This document shows positions 10,885 through 18,999 of a stretch of DNA of 64,000 bases, one piece after another. Position numbers and translations under genes: made by a program. The notes beneath the pieces were generated by a model. It saw only the letters and a list, made by a program, of their open reading frames with translations, had not been told where the DNA came from and made no database searches. The DNA comes from Planococcus sp. 107-1 (GTDB lineage Bacteria; Bacillota; Bacilli; Bacillales_A; Planococcaceae): positions 2,728,001 to 2,792,000 of the forward strand of contig NZ_CP090977.1 of NCBI RefSeq assembly GCF_021513255.1, read 5' to 3'. Numbering within the stretch: position 1 is the stretch's first letter; the number at the start of each line of letters is the position of its first letter.

Positions 10885-12081
10885 TCAGTTTGCCTCCTGT
10901 TTCGGTACTTCGATCATGATTGCATCGCCTTGGCCGCCGCCTGAACAAATAGCTGCGATGCCAATTCCGCCTCCGCGGCGCTTCAACTCATACGCGAGTG
11001 TCAGGATGATGCGTGTTCCGCTTGCTCCGATCGGATGTCCAAGCGCAACCGACCCGCCGTTCACATTCACTTTTTCAGCATCCAACCCAGCAATTTTCGA
11101 GCTTGCCAGCGCCACTGCTGCAAACGCTTCGTTAATTTCGAATAAATCGATTTCCTCTAGTGATCTGCCCGTTTTCTTCAATAATTCGTTGATGACAATT
11201 CCTGGAGTTTCCGGGAAACGGTGCGGCTCAATCGCCACTTCCGTATGCGCCAAAATATGTGCCAACGGATTCTTGCTTTCTTTTTGAGCACGTTCTTCGC
11301 TCATCAACACGAATGCTGCGGCACCGTCATTGATTCCTGGTGCATTCCCAGCTGTAATCGTGCCGTCTTTTCCGAATGCCGGCTTTAATTTCGCAAGCGC
11401 TTCGATCGTTGAATTGGCACGTGGTGCTTCATCAAAATCAACTGTTATTGAATCGCCTTTACGCTGTGGAATTTCAATCGGTGCGATTTCTTCGGCAAAA
11501 AGGTCTTTCGCTTTGATCGCCCGTTCATGCGAACGCACGGACCATTCGTCTTGCGCTTCACGCGTCAAACCGAAATCTTCCGCAGTCGAGTTGCCGTATG
11601 TTCCCATGTGCACGCGGTCCGGGTGGAACGAACAAGACAATCCGTCGTGAACCATCCCGTCAATCACTTGAGCATCGCCCATGCGAAGCCCCCATCGGCC
11701 TTTCGGCAAATAATACGGCGCATTGGACATCGATTCCATGCCGCCTGCCACGATGACTTCTTCATCCCCTAAGCGAATGATTTGATCCGCAAGTGTCACG
11801 CTGCGCATGCCGGAAGCACACACTTTATTGATTGTTTCCGATTTGACGTTATAAGGAATCCCCGCTTTTTTAGCTGCCTGGCGGGAAGGGATCTGCCCCT
11901 GTCCTGCTTGAAGCACGTTGCCCATGATGACTTCTTGTACTTGTTCCGGCTCAATGCCTGCTCGCGCCATCGCTTCTTTGATCGCTGCTGCCCCAAGCTC
12001 GCTTGCTGTGAGCGTACTTAAATTCCCGCCAAACTTGCCAAATGCTGTCCGTGCCCCTTCGATGATCACTGTTTTTGCCAT
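10885..12081 (-). CDS. mmgA: Acetyl-CoA C-acetyltransferase (thiolase)
   Basis: Thiolase cleaves acetoacetyl-CoA to two acetyl-CoA, or runs the reverse condensation. The 398-residue protein has the nucleophile Cys88 in [11 protein letters not shown], the histidine in LGHPIGASG and the second cysteine in AICSGGGQG. It is the first gene of the thiolase, hbd, acd, acd, tetR, icmF operon. A perfect CcpA cre site lies 26 bases upstream of its start, so the operon is likely repressed by good carbon sources. Confidence 0.94.
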   Translation of the reverse strand: MAKTVIIEGARTAFGKFGGNLSTLTASELGAAAIKEAMARAGIEPEQVQEVIMGNVLQAGQGQIPSRQAAKKAGIPYNVKSETINKVCASGMRSVTLADQIIRLGDEEVIVAGGMESMSNAPYYLPKGRWGLRMGDAQVIDGMVHDGLSCSFHPDRVHMGTYGNSTAEDFGLTREAQDEWSVRSHERAIKAKDLFAEEIAPIEIPQRKGDSITVDFDEAPRANSTIEALAKLKPAFGKDGTITAGNAPGINDGAAAFVLMSEERAQKESKNPLAHILAHTEVAIEPHRFPETPGIVINELLKKTGRSLEEIDLFEINEAFAAVALASSKIAGLDAEKVNVNGGSVALGHPIGASGTRIILTLAYELKRRGGGIGIAAICSGGGQGDAIMIEVPKQEAN

Positions 12082-12106
12082 TTTCTTTTCCTCCCCTTCG
12101 TGTAGG

Positions 12107-12120
12107 TGTAAACGGTTTCA
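12107..12120 (-). promoter_or_regulatory. CcpA catabolite-responsive element (cre)
   Basis: The minus strand reads TGAAACCGTTTACA, a full match to the cre consensus TGWAANCGNTNWCA. It lies 26-39 bases before the thiolase start. The nearby promoter is weak by eye: TATACC at 12125-12130 could be the -10 box. The palindrome TTCATTTATGAA at about 12138-12149 is an additional possible operator. Confidence 0.8.
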
Positions 12121-12263
12121 TAGCGGTATAAAAAAATTCATTTATGAAAATGAAATTGGGTTATACATGAAGATAATTGGTTTGTTTCTGCGTCACTTCG
12201 CTGCTTCGAAACATGAAAGTGCGTTGCATCGCTGCGCTAGCTTCGGCAAACCGTTTGCTCCTC

Positions 12264-12417
12264 CATCGCTTCGCTGCTTCGTCGCAAATTTTATACTTAG
12301 CATCGCATAATACTATTGCGCCTGTTTCTGCATCGCTTCGCTGCTTCGTCGCAAATTTTATACTTAGCATCGCATAATACTATTGCGCCTGCATCGCTTC
12401 GCTAGCTTCGGCGCAAA
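12264..12417. repeat. 67-bp tandem repeat between thiolase and fadF genes
   Basis: Units beginning CATCGCTTCGCTGCTTCG start at 12264 and 12331. A third, shortened and diverged unit starts at 12392. Units 1 and 2 are essentially identical through GCATCGCATAATACTATTGCGCCTG; unit 2 lacks the six bases TTTCTG that end unit 1. Fragments of the same words occur upstream from about 12190. The open frames across the repeats look like repeat artefacts, not genes. Confidence 0.8.
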
Positions 12418-12450
12418 CATTTGATGCCGCGTTCCCTGCGGCATCAAATG
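12418..12450. repeat. Perfect 13-bp hairpin after the tandem repeat
   Basis: CATTTGATGCCGC at 12418-12430 pairs with GCGGCATCAAATG at 12438-12450 around a 7-base loop. No strong T run follows on either strand, so terminator function is doubtful. Confidence 0.6.
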
Positions 12451-12486
12451 TTGACTGAACGCTCGCTCGGATTTTGGTTCAAAAGA

Positions 12487-12510
12487 AAAGGGAGTGGTTA
12501 GACTCCCTTT
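12487..12510 (-). terminator. fadF terminator
   Basis: A 9-bp stem AAAGGGAGT/ACTCCCTTT with a 6-base loop is followed on the minus strand by TTTTCTTTT, downstream of fadF. Confidence 0.75.
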
Positions 12511-12564
12511 CATTTCTGTTGCTTATGATTCTATCTTATAGAATTTTTGTTGTTTTGGCAATAA

Positions 12565-14703
12565 TTATTGAACGATTGCCGGTTCTAGTTCTGGTGTCTG
12601 GCTGCCGATGACTGCCATTTCCAGAAGTTCTGCTACGTCGTAAGTGCTGACGGTTTCTTCTACTTCTTTTGCTTTCGTTCCATCCGACAACATCGTCAAG
12701 CAGTACGGGCATCCAGATGAGATGACGGTTGGGTTTACTTCCAACGCTTGTTCCGTACGCGCTACGTTGACGCGGTGTCCAGCATCTTCTTCCATCCACA
12801 TCAATCCGCCGCCGGCTCCACAGCACATGCCGTCTTGGCGGTTTCGGACCATTTCGACCAATTCGACTCCTTCGATCGATTTCAAAATCTCACGCGGCGC
12901 GTCGTAGACGTCGTTATAGCGGCCCAAGTAGCAAGAATCATGGAATGTGATTTTTTCATTTACCGGGAATTGCGGTTTCAGTCTGCCTTCTTGCACAAGT
13001 TCAAACAGCATTTCCGTATGGTGGTAGACTTCCGCTTTAAAGCCGAAATCCGGATATTCGTTTTTGAAGATATTGTATGCGTGCGGGTCAATCGTCACGA
13101 TTTTCTTGATCTCCGCTTTTTCGAATTCTTTGATGTTCGCTGTTGCAAGTTCCTGGAACAAGAATTCATTTCCTAGACGTCTCGGTGTATCGCCGGAGTT
13201 CTTTTCTTTATTTCCAAGAATCGCGAATTTCACGCCTGCTTCGTTCATCAAACGGGCAAACGATAAAGCGATTTTCTGAGAGCGGCTGTCGAATGATCCC
13301 ATCGAACCTACCCAGAATAGGAACTCGAATTCTTCGCCTGCTTTGTTCATTTCTTTTACAGTCGGGATTGAGATATCTGGACGTGCATCTCTCCAGTTTT
13401 CTTTTTCTTTGCGGTTAAGGCCCCAAGGATTCCCTTGCTTCTCGATGTTTGTCATCGCGCGCTGAGCGTCTTTGTCCATCTTCCCTTCCGTCATTACAAG
13501 GTAACGGCGAAGGTCGATAATTTTATCCACGTGCTCGTTCATAACCGGACATTGGTCTTCACAGTTACGGCAAGTTGTACATGCCCAGATTTCTTCTTCT
13601 GTGATAACGTCTCCGATCAAGCTTGGGCTGTAAAGTTCGTCGATGCTAACCCCTTCAGCACCGGCAGCCATTGCCAACTGGTTCCCTTTTGTTCCGTTGA
13701 ATGCAAGTGCCGGAACCCATGGTTTTTGGCGTGTCATAACTGCGCCTGTATTCGTCAAATTGTCGCGAAGTTTCGTAATCAAGTCCATCGGAGACAGCAT
13801 TTTCCCTGTTCCGGTTGCTGGACACATATTCGTACAGCGCCCACATTCTACGCAAGCGTAAAAGTCGATCATCTGCGATTGGCTGAAGTCGGTGATTTTG
13901 CCGACGCCAAATGAAGGCATCGCTTCCTCGTCTTCTTCGTCTTCCATCTCTTCAAAATTGATCGGTTTCAAGCGGCCCACGTGGTCCACACGGTGAAACC
14001 AAGTATTGACCGGTCCGAAGATTAAATGTGCGTGTTTTGATTGCGGTACGTAAACTAAGAATGTCAGAAGGAACAATAAATGCGCCCACCACATTACGTA
14101 GAAAATCGCAGCTGCTGCTGTTTCAGGAAGTCCTGAGAACAAAGTGGCAAATACAGAAGCTACAGGCTCTGTCCATGCAGTTTCGTGTCCAAGCCAAATC
14201 ATGCTGGCACCGTTCCCAACAAGTACAGAAACCATCAATCCACCGATGAAGATCAGCACTAATCCGGATTTCCATCCGCGTTTCAAACGCACCAATTTCT
14301 CGATGTATCTTCTATAGAACGCCCAAACCACTGCAACCAAAATCGTCAATGTCACGATTTCCTGGAAGAATGTGAAGGCTGGGTATAACGGTCCTAGCGG
14401 CAAATGTGCTCCAGGCACAAGCCCTTTAATGATGAAATCGATGGCGCTTGCCTGCACCAATAAGAACCCGTAAAAGAACATAACGTGAATCGTTCCGCTC
14501 TTCTTATCTTTCATCAATTTCTTTTGGCCAAAAACGTTGACCATGACTTTGCGCAAACGCTCTTTGAAATTTTCTTCAAACTCGACTTTCTTTCCGAGCT
14601 TGATGAAGTCGTAGCGCGTTTTCAGCAAATAAATAAACAGATAAACTGCATATCCCAAAATGGCTATGAAGAAGACCCAGTTCGCAATGAGCAATGGCTC
14701 CAT
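12565..14703 (-). CDS. fadF: FadF-type iron-sulfur electron transfer membrane protein
   Basis: This 712-residue protein resembles B. subtilis FadF (YwjF), a heterodisulfide-reductase-like protein thought to pass electrons from acyl-CoA oxidation to the quinone pool. Several membrane helices fill roughly the first 240 residues. Two [4Fe-4S] motifs follow (CVECGRCTNMCP and CTTCRNCEDQCP), then two CCG-type cysteine-rich domains (DSCYLGRYNDVYD with CCGAGGG, and SGCPYC). It serves the neighbouring acyl-CoA dehydrogenases. It has its own promoter with an operator between the -35 and -10 boxes. Confidence 0.92.
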   Translation of the reverse strand: MEPLLIANWVFFIAILGYAVYLFIYLLKTRYDFIKLGKKVEFEENFKERLRKVMVNVFGQKKLMKDKKSGTIHVMFFYGFLLVQASAIDFIIKGLVPGAHLPLGPLYPAFTFFQEIVTLTILVAVVWAFYRRYIEKLVRLKRGWKSGLVLIFIGGLMVSVLVGNGASMIWLGHETAWTEPVASVFATLFSGLPETAAAAIFYVMWWAHLLFLLTFLVYVPQSKHAHLIFGPVNTWFHRVDHVGRLKPINFEEMEDEEDEEAMPSFGVGKITDFSQSQMIDFYACVECGRCTNMCPATGTGKMLSPMDLITKLRDNLTNTGAVMTRQKPWVPALAFNGTKGNQLAMAAGAEGVSIDELYSPSLIGDVITEEEIWACTTCRNCEDQCPVMNEHVDKIIDLRRYLVMTEGKMDKDAQRAMTNIEKQGNPWGLNRKEKENWRDARPDISIPTVKEMNKAGEEFEFLFWVGSMGSFDSRSQKIALSFARLMNEAGVKFAILGNKEKNSGDTPRRLGNEFLFQELATANIKEFEKAEIKKIVTIDPHAYNIFKNEYPDFGFKAEVYHHTEMLFELVQEGRLKPQFPVNEKITFHDSCYLGRYNDVYDAPREILKSIEGVELVEMVRNRQDGMCCGAGGGLMWMEEDAGHRVNVARTEQALEVNPTVISSGCPYCLTMLSDGTKAKEVEETVSTYDVAELLEMAVIGSQTPELEPAIVQ

Positions 14704-14791
14704 GATGTTATCCCCCTTTTTTATGTGTAAATTCCAAAAATTCCTTAAGCAAAGTGTACGTGAACCCTTTTTAAATGTCGATGCTAAGTCT

Positions 14792-14821
14792 AGTTTAAAA
14801 TATGAATGAGCATTCAGTCAA
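14792..14821 (-). promoter_or_regulatory. fadF promoter with internal palindromic operator
   Basis: On the minus strand, TTGACT (14816-14821) and TAAACT (14792-14797) are 18 bases apart. The spacer holds the palindrome TGAATG-N2-CATTCA (14803-14816). FadR boxes of B. subtilis use the same half-site words, though with a longer spacing. A repressor here would block polymerase directly. Confidence 0.65.
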
Positions 14822-14991
14822 CTGTTATTTGAAAGGGGTTTCATCTTTTTATTATACACAGGCTCCAGTTGAATAAAAGCTTTTTCTGGAATCGCTCTCA
14901 TCGGCTTGATATCAAGGGAACCAGGATTGTGCCAAATACTTAAATTTCGAAATTGCTGCACGTGAACCTTGGGGCCGAATTATTGCCCATA
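14822..14991. other. Intergenic stretch without recognised features
   Basis: About 170 bases lie between the fadF promoter and the cblS terminator. I see no ORF with a ribosome binding site. A short palindrome CTTGATATCAAG sits near 14906-14918. Confidence 0.5.
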
Positions 14992-15021
14992 GAAAAAAGG
15001 CAGCGTCTTAAACGCTGCCTT
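14992..15021 (-). terminator. Terminator of the B12 salvage operon
   Basis: A 10-bp stem (AAGGCAGCGT with ACGCTGCCTT) around a 5-base loop overlaps the cblS stop codon and is followed by T6 on the minus strand. Confidence 0.88.
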
Positions 15022-15700
15022 CTTCCCGTTCTACAATCAATGGTTCAAAAAATTTACCGAAAAACAGAGCGGCTTCCTTTGTCCGCTCTGTTTCTACACC
15101 GAGCAGTACGCAGCAGGCCGGACCAGCGGATACATCCAATTGAACATCTGCAGAAACGGCTGCAGTTGCACCGAATAACTGCCGGGCTTCTGCTTCAATG
15201 CCTTTGGAGCCAATTGGCCAAATCCGTTTGACGATTCCGCTTTGGATGGCTGCGCGGATTTTCTTCAAATCCGCAACCGCTTCTTTTTGTGCAAGTACAG
15301 CTTCACCGACGAGCGGCTTCCCGTAGACATACCATTGCAGTCCTTCCGAAACGAAGTGACGCTGCTGCCGGCCAAGCATCGTCACCGCAATTCCGGATTG
15401 CAGCGTCGCCATATTCGTCTCGGAACTTCCACCGATTTGCGGCACGTCCATATCTGCTTCTCGGAAAATTTCTTCGATGCCAGCCTTATAGGAAGCCCAT
15501 TGCGCATCCCCGCTGAAATTGTGGACGAGTACAGCTTCCGGTTCACTTCCGGCCGCCCATTGTTCAAGCAAGGCAACACGGGCTGCAAATTTTGCAGTTA
15601 GCTGGTCCGGTGCATTGACTTCATCCAACTCCTTGCCGCCGATTCCCGCTGAGTTATCGGATGTAATCACCCAGCCATCCAGTTCGATCCCGTTTCGCAT
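15008..15700 (-). CDS. cblS: Alpha-ribazole kinase (CblS), AIR synthase-like fold
   Basis: The protein (230 residues) belongs to the AIR synthase/selenophosphate synthetase-like superfamily. In Listeria and Geobacillus such a protein, CblS, phosphorylates imported alpha-ribazole so that the lower ligand of B12 can be salvaged without CobT. Supporting signs are the N-terminal DGWVITSDNSAGIGGKELDEV, GGSSETNM in the middle, and its position right after a small membrane protein of the CblT type at the end of a B12 operon. Its ATG overlaps the stop codon of the restored cblT frame (TGATG). The family call is firm; the kinase role rests on context. Confidence 0.78.
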   Translation of the reverse strand: MRNGIELDGWVITSDNSAGIGGKELDEVNAPDQLTAKFAARVALLEQWAAGSEPEAVLVHNFSGDAQWASYKAGIEEIFREADMDVPQIGGSSETNMATLQSGIAVTMLGRQQRHFVSEGLQWYVYGKPLVGEAVLAQKEAVADLKKIRAAIQSGIVKRIWPIGSKGIEAEARQLFGATAAVSADVQLDVSAGPACCVLLGVETERTKEAALFFGKFFEPLIVEREEGSV

Positions 15701-16172
15701 CAGCTCACCTTCTCGCCAACTCGGAACATGAAGGGCATAACGACTGCGGCAACGCCGGCGTTAATCGCTGCCGCAAGCAAGAGTCCTGGAACAGAAGCAT
15801 AGAAAAATGCGGAGACAATAAAAAATAGAACGGGATGGCGGCGATGATTCCATTCCCTATAACAAACGCCGGCCATCTCAATTTATTCCACCTATGTTCA
15901 CTCATCTTCGCAAACAGCCAAACAACCGCAAACATTTCAAACGCGATCAGAAAGTGAAATGGACCGAGCGGAAAACCGCCGAGCATCGCAGATAGTAAAT
16001 GGCCGGCCGCAGCCACTGTCCCAGCAAGCGGGGCTGACAAAAATAAGGCGGCAATTAACGCCGGCATGGAATCGAGTGCGATCGAAGCGATGCCGACTGG
16101 AATTTTCAATAATCCGCCGATTGCAGCTAAACTGATAAATAGAGCAGTGAGGGCAAGCGTCTTTGTCTTCAT
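15700..16172 (-). pseudogene. cblT: Alpha-ribazole transporter CblT (ECF S-component-like), one frameshift
   Basis: A small membrane protein starting MKTKTLALTALFISLAAIG at the ATG at 16172, one base after the pduO stop codon. It resembles ECF-type substrate-binding components and has about five to six hydrophobic segments. The frame is lost at a run of six A (15820-15825 on the plus strand). Adding one base restores a conserved continuation (FFIVSAFFYASVPGLLL) that ends ...FRVGEKVS at 15700, overlapping the cblS start. In the literal sequence translation instead runs out of frame to 15705. CblT would import alpha-ribazole for CblS. Confidence 0.75.
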
Positions 16173-16173
16173 A

Positions 16174-16760
16174 TTAATCCTGTTTTTTCGCACGGCCGCC
16201 GTTTTTGAAGACTTTCGCACTTCTGACGTATTCGTTATCCGGCACTCCTGCACGCGAATTCACCACACGGGCTGCTGCAAACAAGTAATCGGACAAGCGG
16301 TTCAAATAGCGCTGCACGACCGATGGAAATTCTTCCCCTGATTTCATCAAAGTCACTGTTTGCCGTTCTGCCCGGCGTGTGATTGTCCGTGCGATATGCA
16401 AAGTGGCTGCAGCCGGCGATCCGCCCGGCAAGATGAAACGCTCGAGAAGCGGCGGCTCTTCCATCAAGTCATCAATGCGCGATTCCAACACTTCCACCGG
16501 CTGTTCGGTCATTTTGTAATTCGGCTCTTTCCGGACATCTGCAAGATCCCCGCCGCAATCAAACAATTCGTTTTGGATGGCTTCCAGATCCGCCAACAAG
16601 TCGGCGTACTTTTCTGCATCCAACTCTGTCATTGCTTTGCCGATAAACGAATTGACTTCATCAATCGTTCCGTAAGCTTCAACGCGCGGTGCATCTTTAT
16701 CCGCCGCGCCCCGATTAAACCCGTTTGCCCTTTGTCGCCTGTTTTTGTGTAGATTTTCAT
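16174..16760 (-). pseudogene. pduO: PduO-type cob(I)alamin adenosyltransferase, one frameshift near the start
   Basis: This enzyme transfers the adenosyl group of ATP to cob(I)alamin. The body is intact and typical: DKDAPRVEAYGTIDEVNSFIG, ERFILPGGSPAAATLHIARTITRRAER and LNRLSDYLFAAARVVN. The true N-terminus, MKIYTKTGDKGQTGLIG, is in another frame, beginning with the ATG at 16760. The two frames join at four C (16709-16712, plus strand), where one more base would restore GLIGGAADKDAP. The ATG at 16760 overlaps the stop of the upstream gene (ATGA), which supports this start. The intact-looking downstream frame alone lacks the ATP-binding glycine/lysine segment. Confidence 0.85.
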
Positions 16761-17167
16761 CTTCCATCCCCGCCTTTTAAGTTTTGTGGTATGCCGTACC
16801 AAATTCGTGTAATTTCAGTCGCTTCGGAGAATAAAAATTGATAGATCCTGCCGAGCACATCGCGCAGTTCGCGTTCGAGCGGATCAATCGGTACGATTCC
16901 CCGGTTCATATCGGTTAATACCCAAATCAGCTTATAATCTTTGTACTTAGCCAGCATCTGTTGGATTTCTTCACGAATTTGAAATTCGGAAATCCCATTG
17001 CCCAATTGGGTTTTGATGCGGTGCTCAATTCCAGTGACCACTATTGTTGAAAATACAACCGAACCTTTTGGAAGTTCGCTTTCCAACCATTCCACTTCCT
17101 GGCCAGCAAAACGTTTTTTTACGTATTCACGTTTGCCATTAAAGGCACCGCCGAAAACGATGCGCAT
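16757..17167 (-). CDS. CobU-like protein, diverged adenosylcobinamide kinase/guanylyltransferase
   Basis: The protein (136 residues) starts at the ATG at 17167 (GGAGGGGG upstream) with MRIVFGGAFNGKREYV, a diverged version of the CobU P-loop. It ends with TRIWYGIPQNLKG, similar to CobU C-termini. A complete CobU is encoded at 18451-18999, so this is a second, reduced copy. Whether it is active is unclear: the kinase signature GGxRSGKS is altered. It overlaps the end of cobC by 49 bases and the start of pduO by 4 bases. Confidence 0.65.
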   Translation of the reverse strand: MRIVFGGAFNGKREYVKKRFAGQEVEWLESELPKGSVVFSTIVVTGIEHRIKTQLGNGISEFQIREEIQQMLAKYKDYKLIWVLTDMNRGIVPIDPLERELRDVLGRIYQFLFSEATEITRIWYGIPQNLKGGDGR

Positions 17168-17712
17168 AATTCCCCCTCCTCCATAGCTTTCCGGTTTTTC
17201 CATTCCAACGTAATTTGGCGCCCGTGCTGCGCAGTTTGCCGTTGGAACGGCTGTCCCATTGCTCTCGCCAATATATATCGGATGGGTCCTCCGTGCGTCA
17301 AAATGGTGAATTCATCGCCTTCCGGCAAAACTTTTAACGCCTTTTCAATCCGTTTCGCTAGCTGCTGCAAGTTTTCTCCATTAGGAGGTGCCAAGTTTAG
17401 CGGATCGTCAATCCAGTTCCGATACAATTCGTCGTTTTCGAGTTCTGCATAGGTTTTCTGCTCCCAATCGCCGAAATGGCATTCGCGCCAAAGCGGCGAC
17501 GGGTGATAATTCGCATTTGGAAAAAGAAGGGCTGCCGTTTGCTTGCATCTTTTCAGATCACTTCCCCAAACGGATGTCTGCGAAGAATTGGGTTCTGCTT
17601 TAAACGGCAACACCGCTTCATCAGTCCAGCCGATATATTGTTTCGCCTGATTTCCTGCAGTCGGTGCATGGCGGATCAGATGAAGAATAAAAGAATTGCC
17701 CATAATAGCCAT
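17119..17712 (-). CDS. cobC: Alpha-ribazole phosphatase, histidine phosphatase family (CobC)
   Basis: The protein (197 residues) has the RHAPTAGN phosphohistidine motif near its start and ILTHGGPIRY with the second histidine. It would remove phosphate from alpha-ribazole-5'-phosphate or from cobalamin phosphate during nucleotide loop assembly. The ATG at 17712 has GAAGGGA 4-5 bases upstream and lies inside the end of cobS. The C-terminus overlaps the next gene by 49 bases, which is long for this operon; an undetected frameshift near the end is possible. Confidence 0.85.
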   Translation of the reverse strand: MAIMGNSFILHLIRHAPTAGNQAKQYIGWTDEAVLPFKAEPNSSQTSVWGSDLKRCKQTAALLFPNANYHPSPLWRECHFGDWEQKTYAELENDELYRNWIDDPLNLAPPNGENLQQLAKRIEKALKVLPEGDEFTILTHGGPIRYILARAMGQPFQRQTAQHGRQITLEWKNRKAMEEGELCASFSAVPLMANVNT

Positions 17713-18443
17713 TCCGTCCCTTCTATATAAGCTCCAAACAAGTCTCCCGTCGCCCCTCCGAAATGGCGCTTGCACCAATTCCGGTAAAGCCCTAAAGAAA
17801 TGGCAAAGGCGAGAGATAAAGCAATAGCTATTTTCCAGCCAAGCAAGATGACCATCCCGCTTAATGCGATTGCTAAATATAGGGCCGATGCTGCAAGCAA
17901 ACTTTTTTTATTCGCTTTATTCTGAAAAAAGAATGCAAGGCCCTCTGCTTTTGCACTGCCAAGCGTATTGAACAGCAGCAGAAGACCCGTTCGGGACAGG
18001 AATGGGAGGAATAAAACTGCAATGAGTGAAACCTGGTAAATAATTTCCGAAATAATAAGGATTTTCCCGATTACTGCAAATAGCAGCACCATCGTCCCGA
18101 ATGCACCGATACGGGGGTCGGCCATGATTTCAAGCCGCTTTTTCCGGTCCCGATAAGAGAAATAGGCATCTCCGACATCCGCCAAACCGTCCAAATGCAA
18201 GCCGCCTGTTAAAATAACGAAGAGAACCGTGATGAAGAATGCGGCAATTAATGAGCTGAGTTCTGTGAAATCCCTGAATACCAACGCAGTAATTGCTGCT
18301 GCACTGCCAAAAAACAATCCCAGAAAAGGCAGAGCCGCATACATTGCGGTGATGTCTTTTCTCTCCATCGGCAATTCCTTTTTAACCGGAATGGCAGAGA
18401 AAAACTGAAAAGCCAGTGCAATTCCATTCACTACATGGCGCAT
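17676..18443 (-). CDS. cobS: Adenosylcobinamide-GDP ribazoletransferase (cobalamin synthase)
   Basis: CobS joins adenosylcobinamide-GDP to alpha-ribazole or its phosphate in the membrane. The 255-residue protein is hydrophobic throughout and has the signature TGGLHLDGLADVGDAYF, with the metal-binding aspartates, followed by ADPRIGAFG. GNWCKRHFGG-like sequence (NWCKRHFGGATGD) near the C-terminus is also typical. The ATG at 18443 has AAGGAAG upstream and lies 7 bases after the cobU stop codon. Confidence 0.93.
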   Translation of the reverse strand: MRHVVNGIALAFQFFSAIPVKKELPMERKDITAMYAALPFLGLFFGSAAAITALVFRDFTELSSLIAAFFITVLFVILTGGLHLDGLADVGDAYFSYRDRKKRLEIMADPRIGAFGTMVLLFAVIGKILIISEIIYQVSLIAVLFLPFLSRTGLLLLFNTLGSAKAEGLAFFFQNKANKKSLLAASALYLAIALSGMVILLGWKIAIALSLAFAISLGLYRNWCKRHFGGATGDLFGAYIEGTEWLLWAILLFFI

Positions 18444-18450
18444 CTTTTCA

Positions 18451-18999
18451 TCACTTCCTTTTTTGGGCCATGCCATTTTCCATTTCATAAGCTTCGTCTG
18501 CTTGTGCAGCAATCCAAATATGGATTCTCCCGAGCCAGCGCTGATACGTATCGTCCCGGACGAAATCATCCAACACTTCATTCGAGACAATAACCAGCAG
18601 TTTTGTCCGGCACTGCAAACTGTGGATCGTGTTCTTCAAATTGGCCCATTTTTGCTCCATACATCCTGGCTGTCCGGCACACGAAGCCCCTTTTTCCCAG
18701 CCTTCGTATAATTCATTGGCGAGCCAGGTGGTGGCGCAATCCCATAAGACCGCGTCGCCGTCTTCTATAAATGGAAGCGCCTTTTCCAAATGCAAAGGCT
18801 GTTCGATGGTGATCCAATCTTGTTCTTTCCGGTCCTCCTGGTGGCGATGAATTCGTTGCACCATTTCCGGGTCATGCGCTTGCCCGCTCGCCAAATAAAC
18901 TTTGCGAGTCCCAGCTGACCCTTGAATTCTCCGTTCAGCCCACGCACTTTTCCCGCTGCGGACACCTCCGCTCACAAAGATCAATTGTCCATTAGCCAT
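18451..18999 (-). CDS. cobU: Adenosylcobinamide kinase/adenosylcobinamide-phosphate guanylyltransferase
   Basis: CobU phosphorylates adenosylcobinamide and then attaches GMP. The 182-residue protein has the P-loop GGVRSGKS (residues 10-17), the histidine segment RIHRHQEDR, DCATTWLAN and VSNEV. The start ATG at 18999 has GGAGG upstream and lies inside the end of cobD, so the genes overlap by 19 bases. Confidence 0.9.
   Translation of the reverse strand: MANGQLIFVSGGVRSGKSAWAERRIQGSAGTRKVYLASGQAHDPEMVQRIHRHQEDRKEQDWITIEQPLHLEKALPFIEDGDAVLWDCATTWLANELYEGWEKGASCAGQPGCMEQKWANLKNTIHSLQCRTKLLVIVSNEVLDDFVRDDTYQRWLGRIHIWIAAQADEAYEMENGMAQKRK

Noticed and set aside
12161..12377. ORFs on both strands across the 67-bp repeats
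   Set aside because: They follow the tandem repeat units and have no ribosome binding site or recognisable product.
18451..18711. Plus-strand ORFs opposite cobU and cobS
   Set aside because: They are shadows of well-conserved minus-strand genes.
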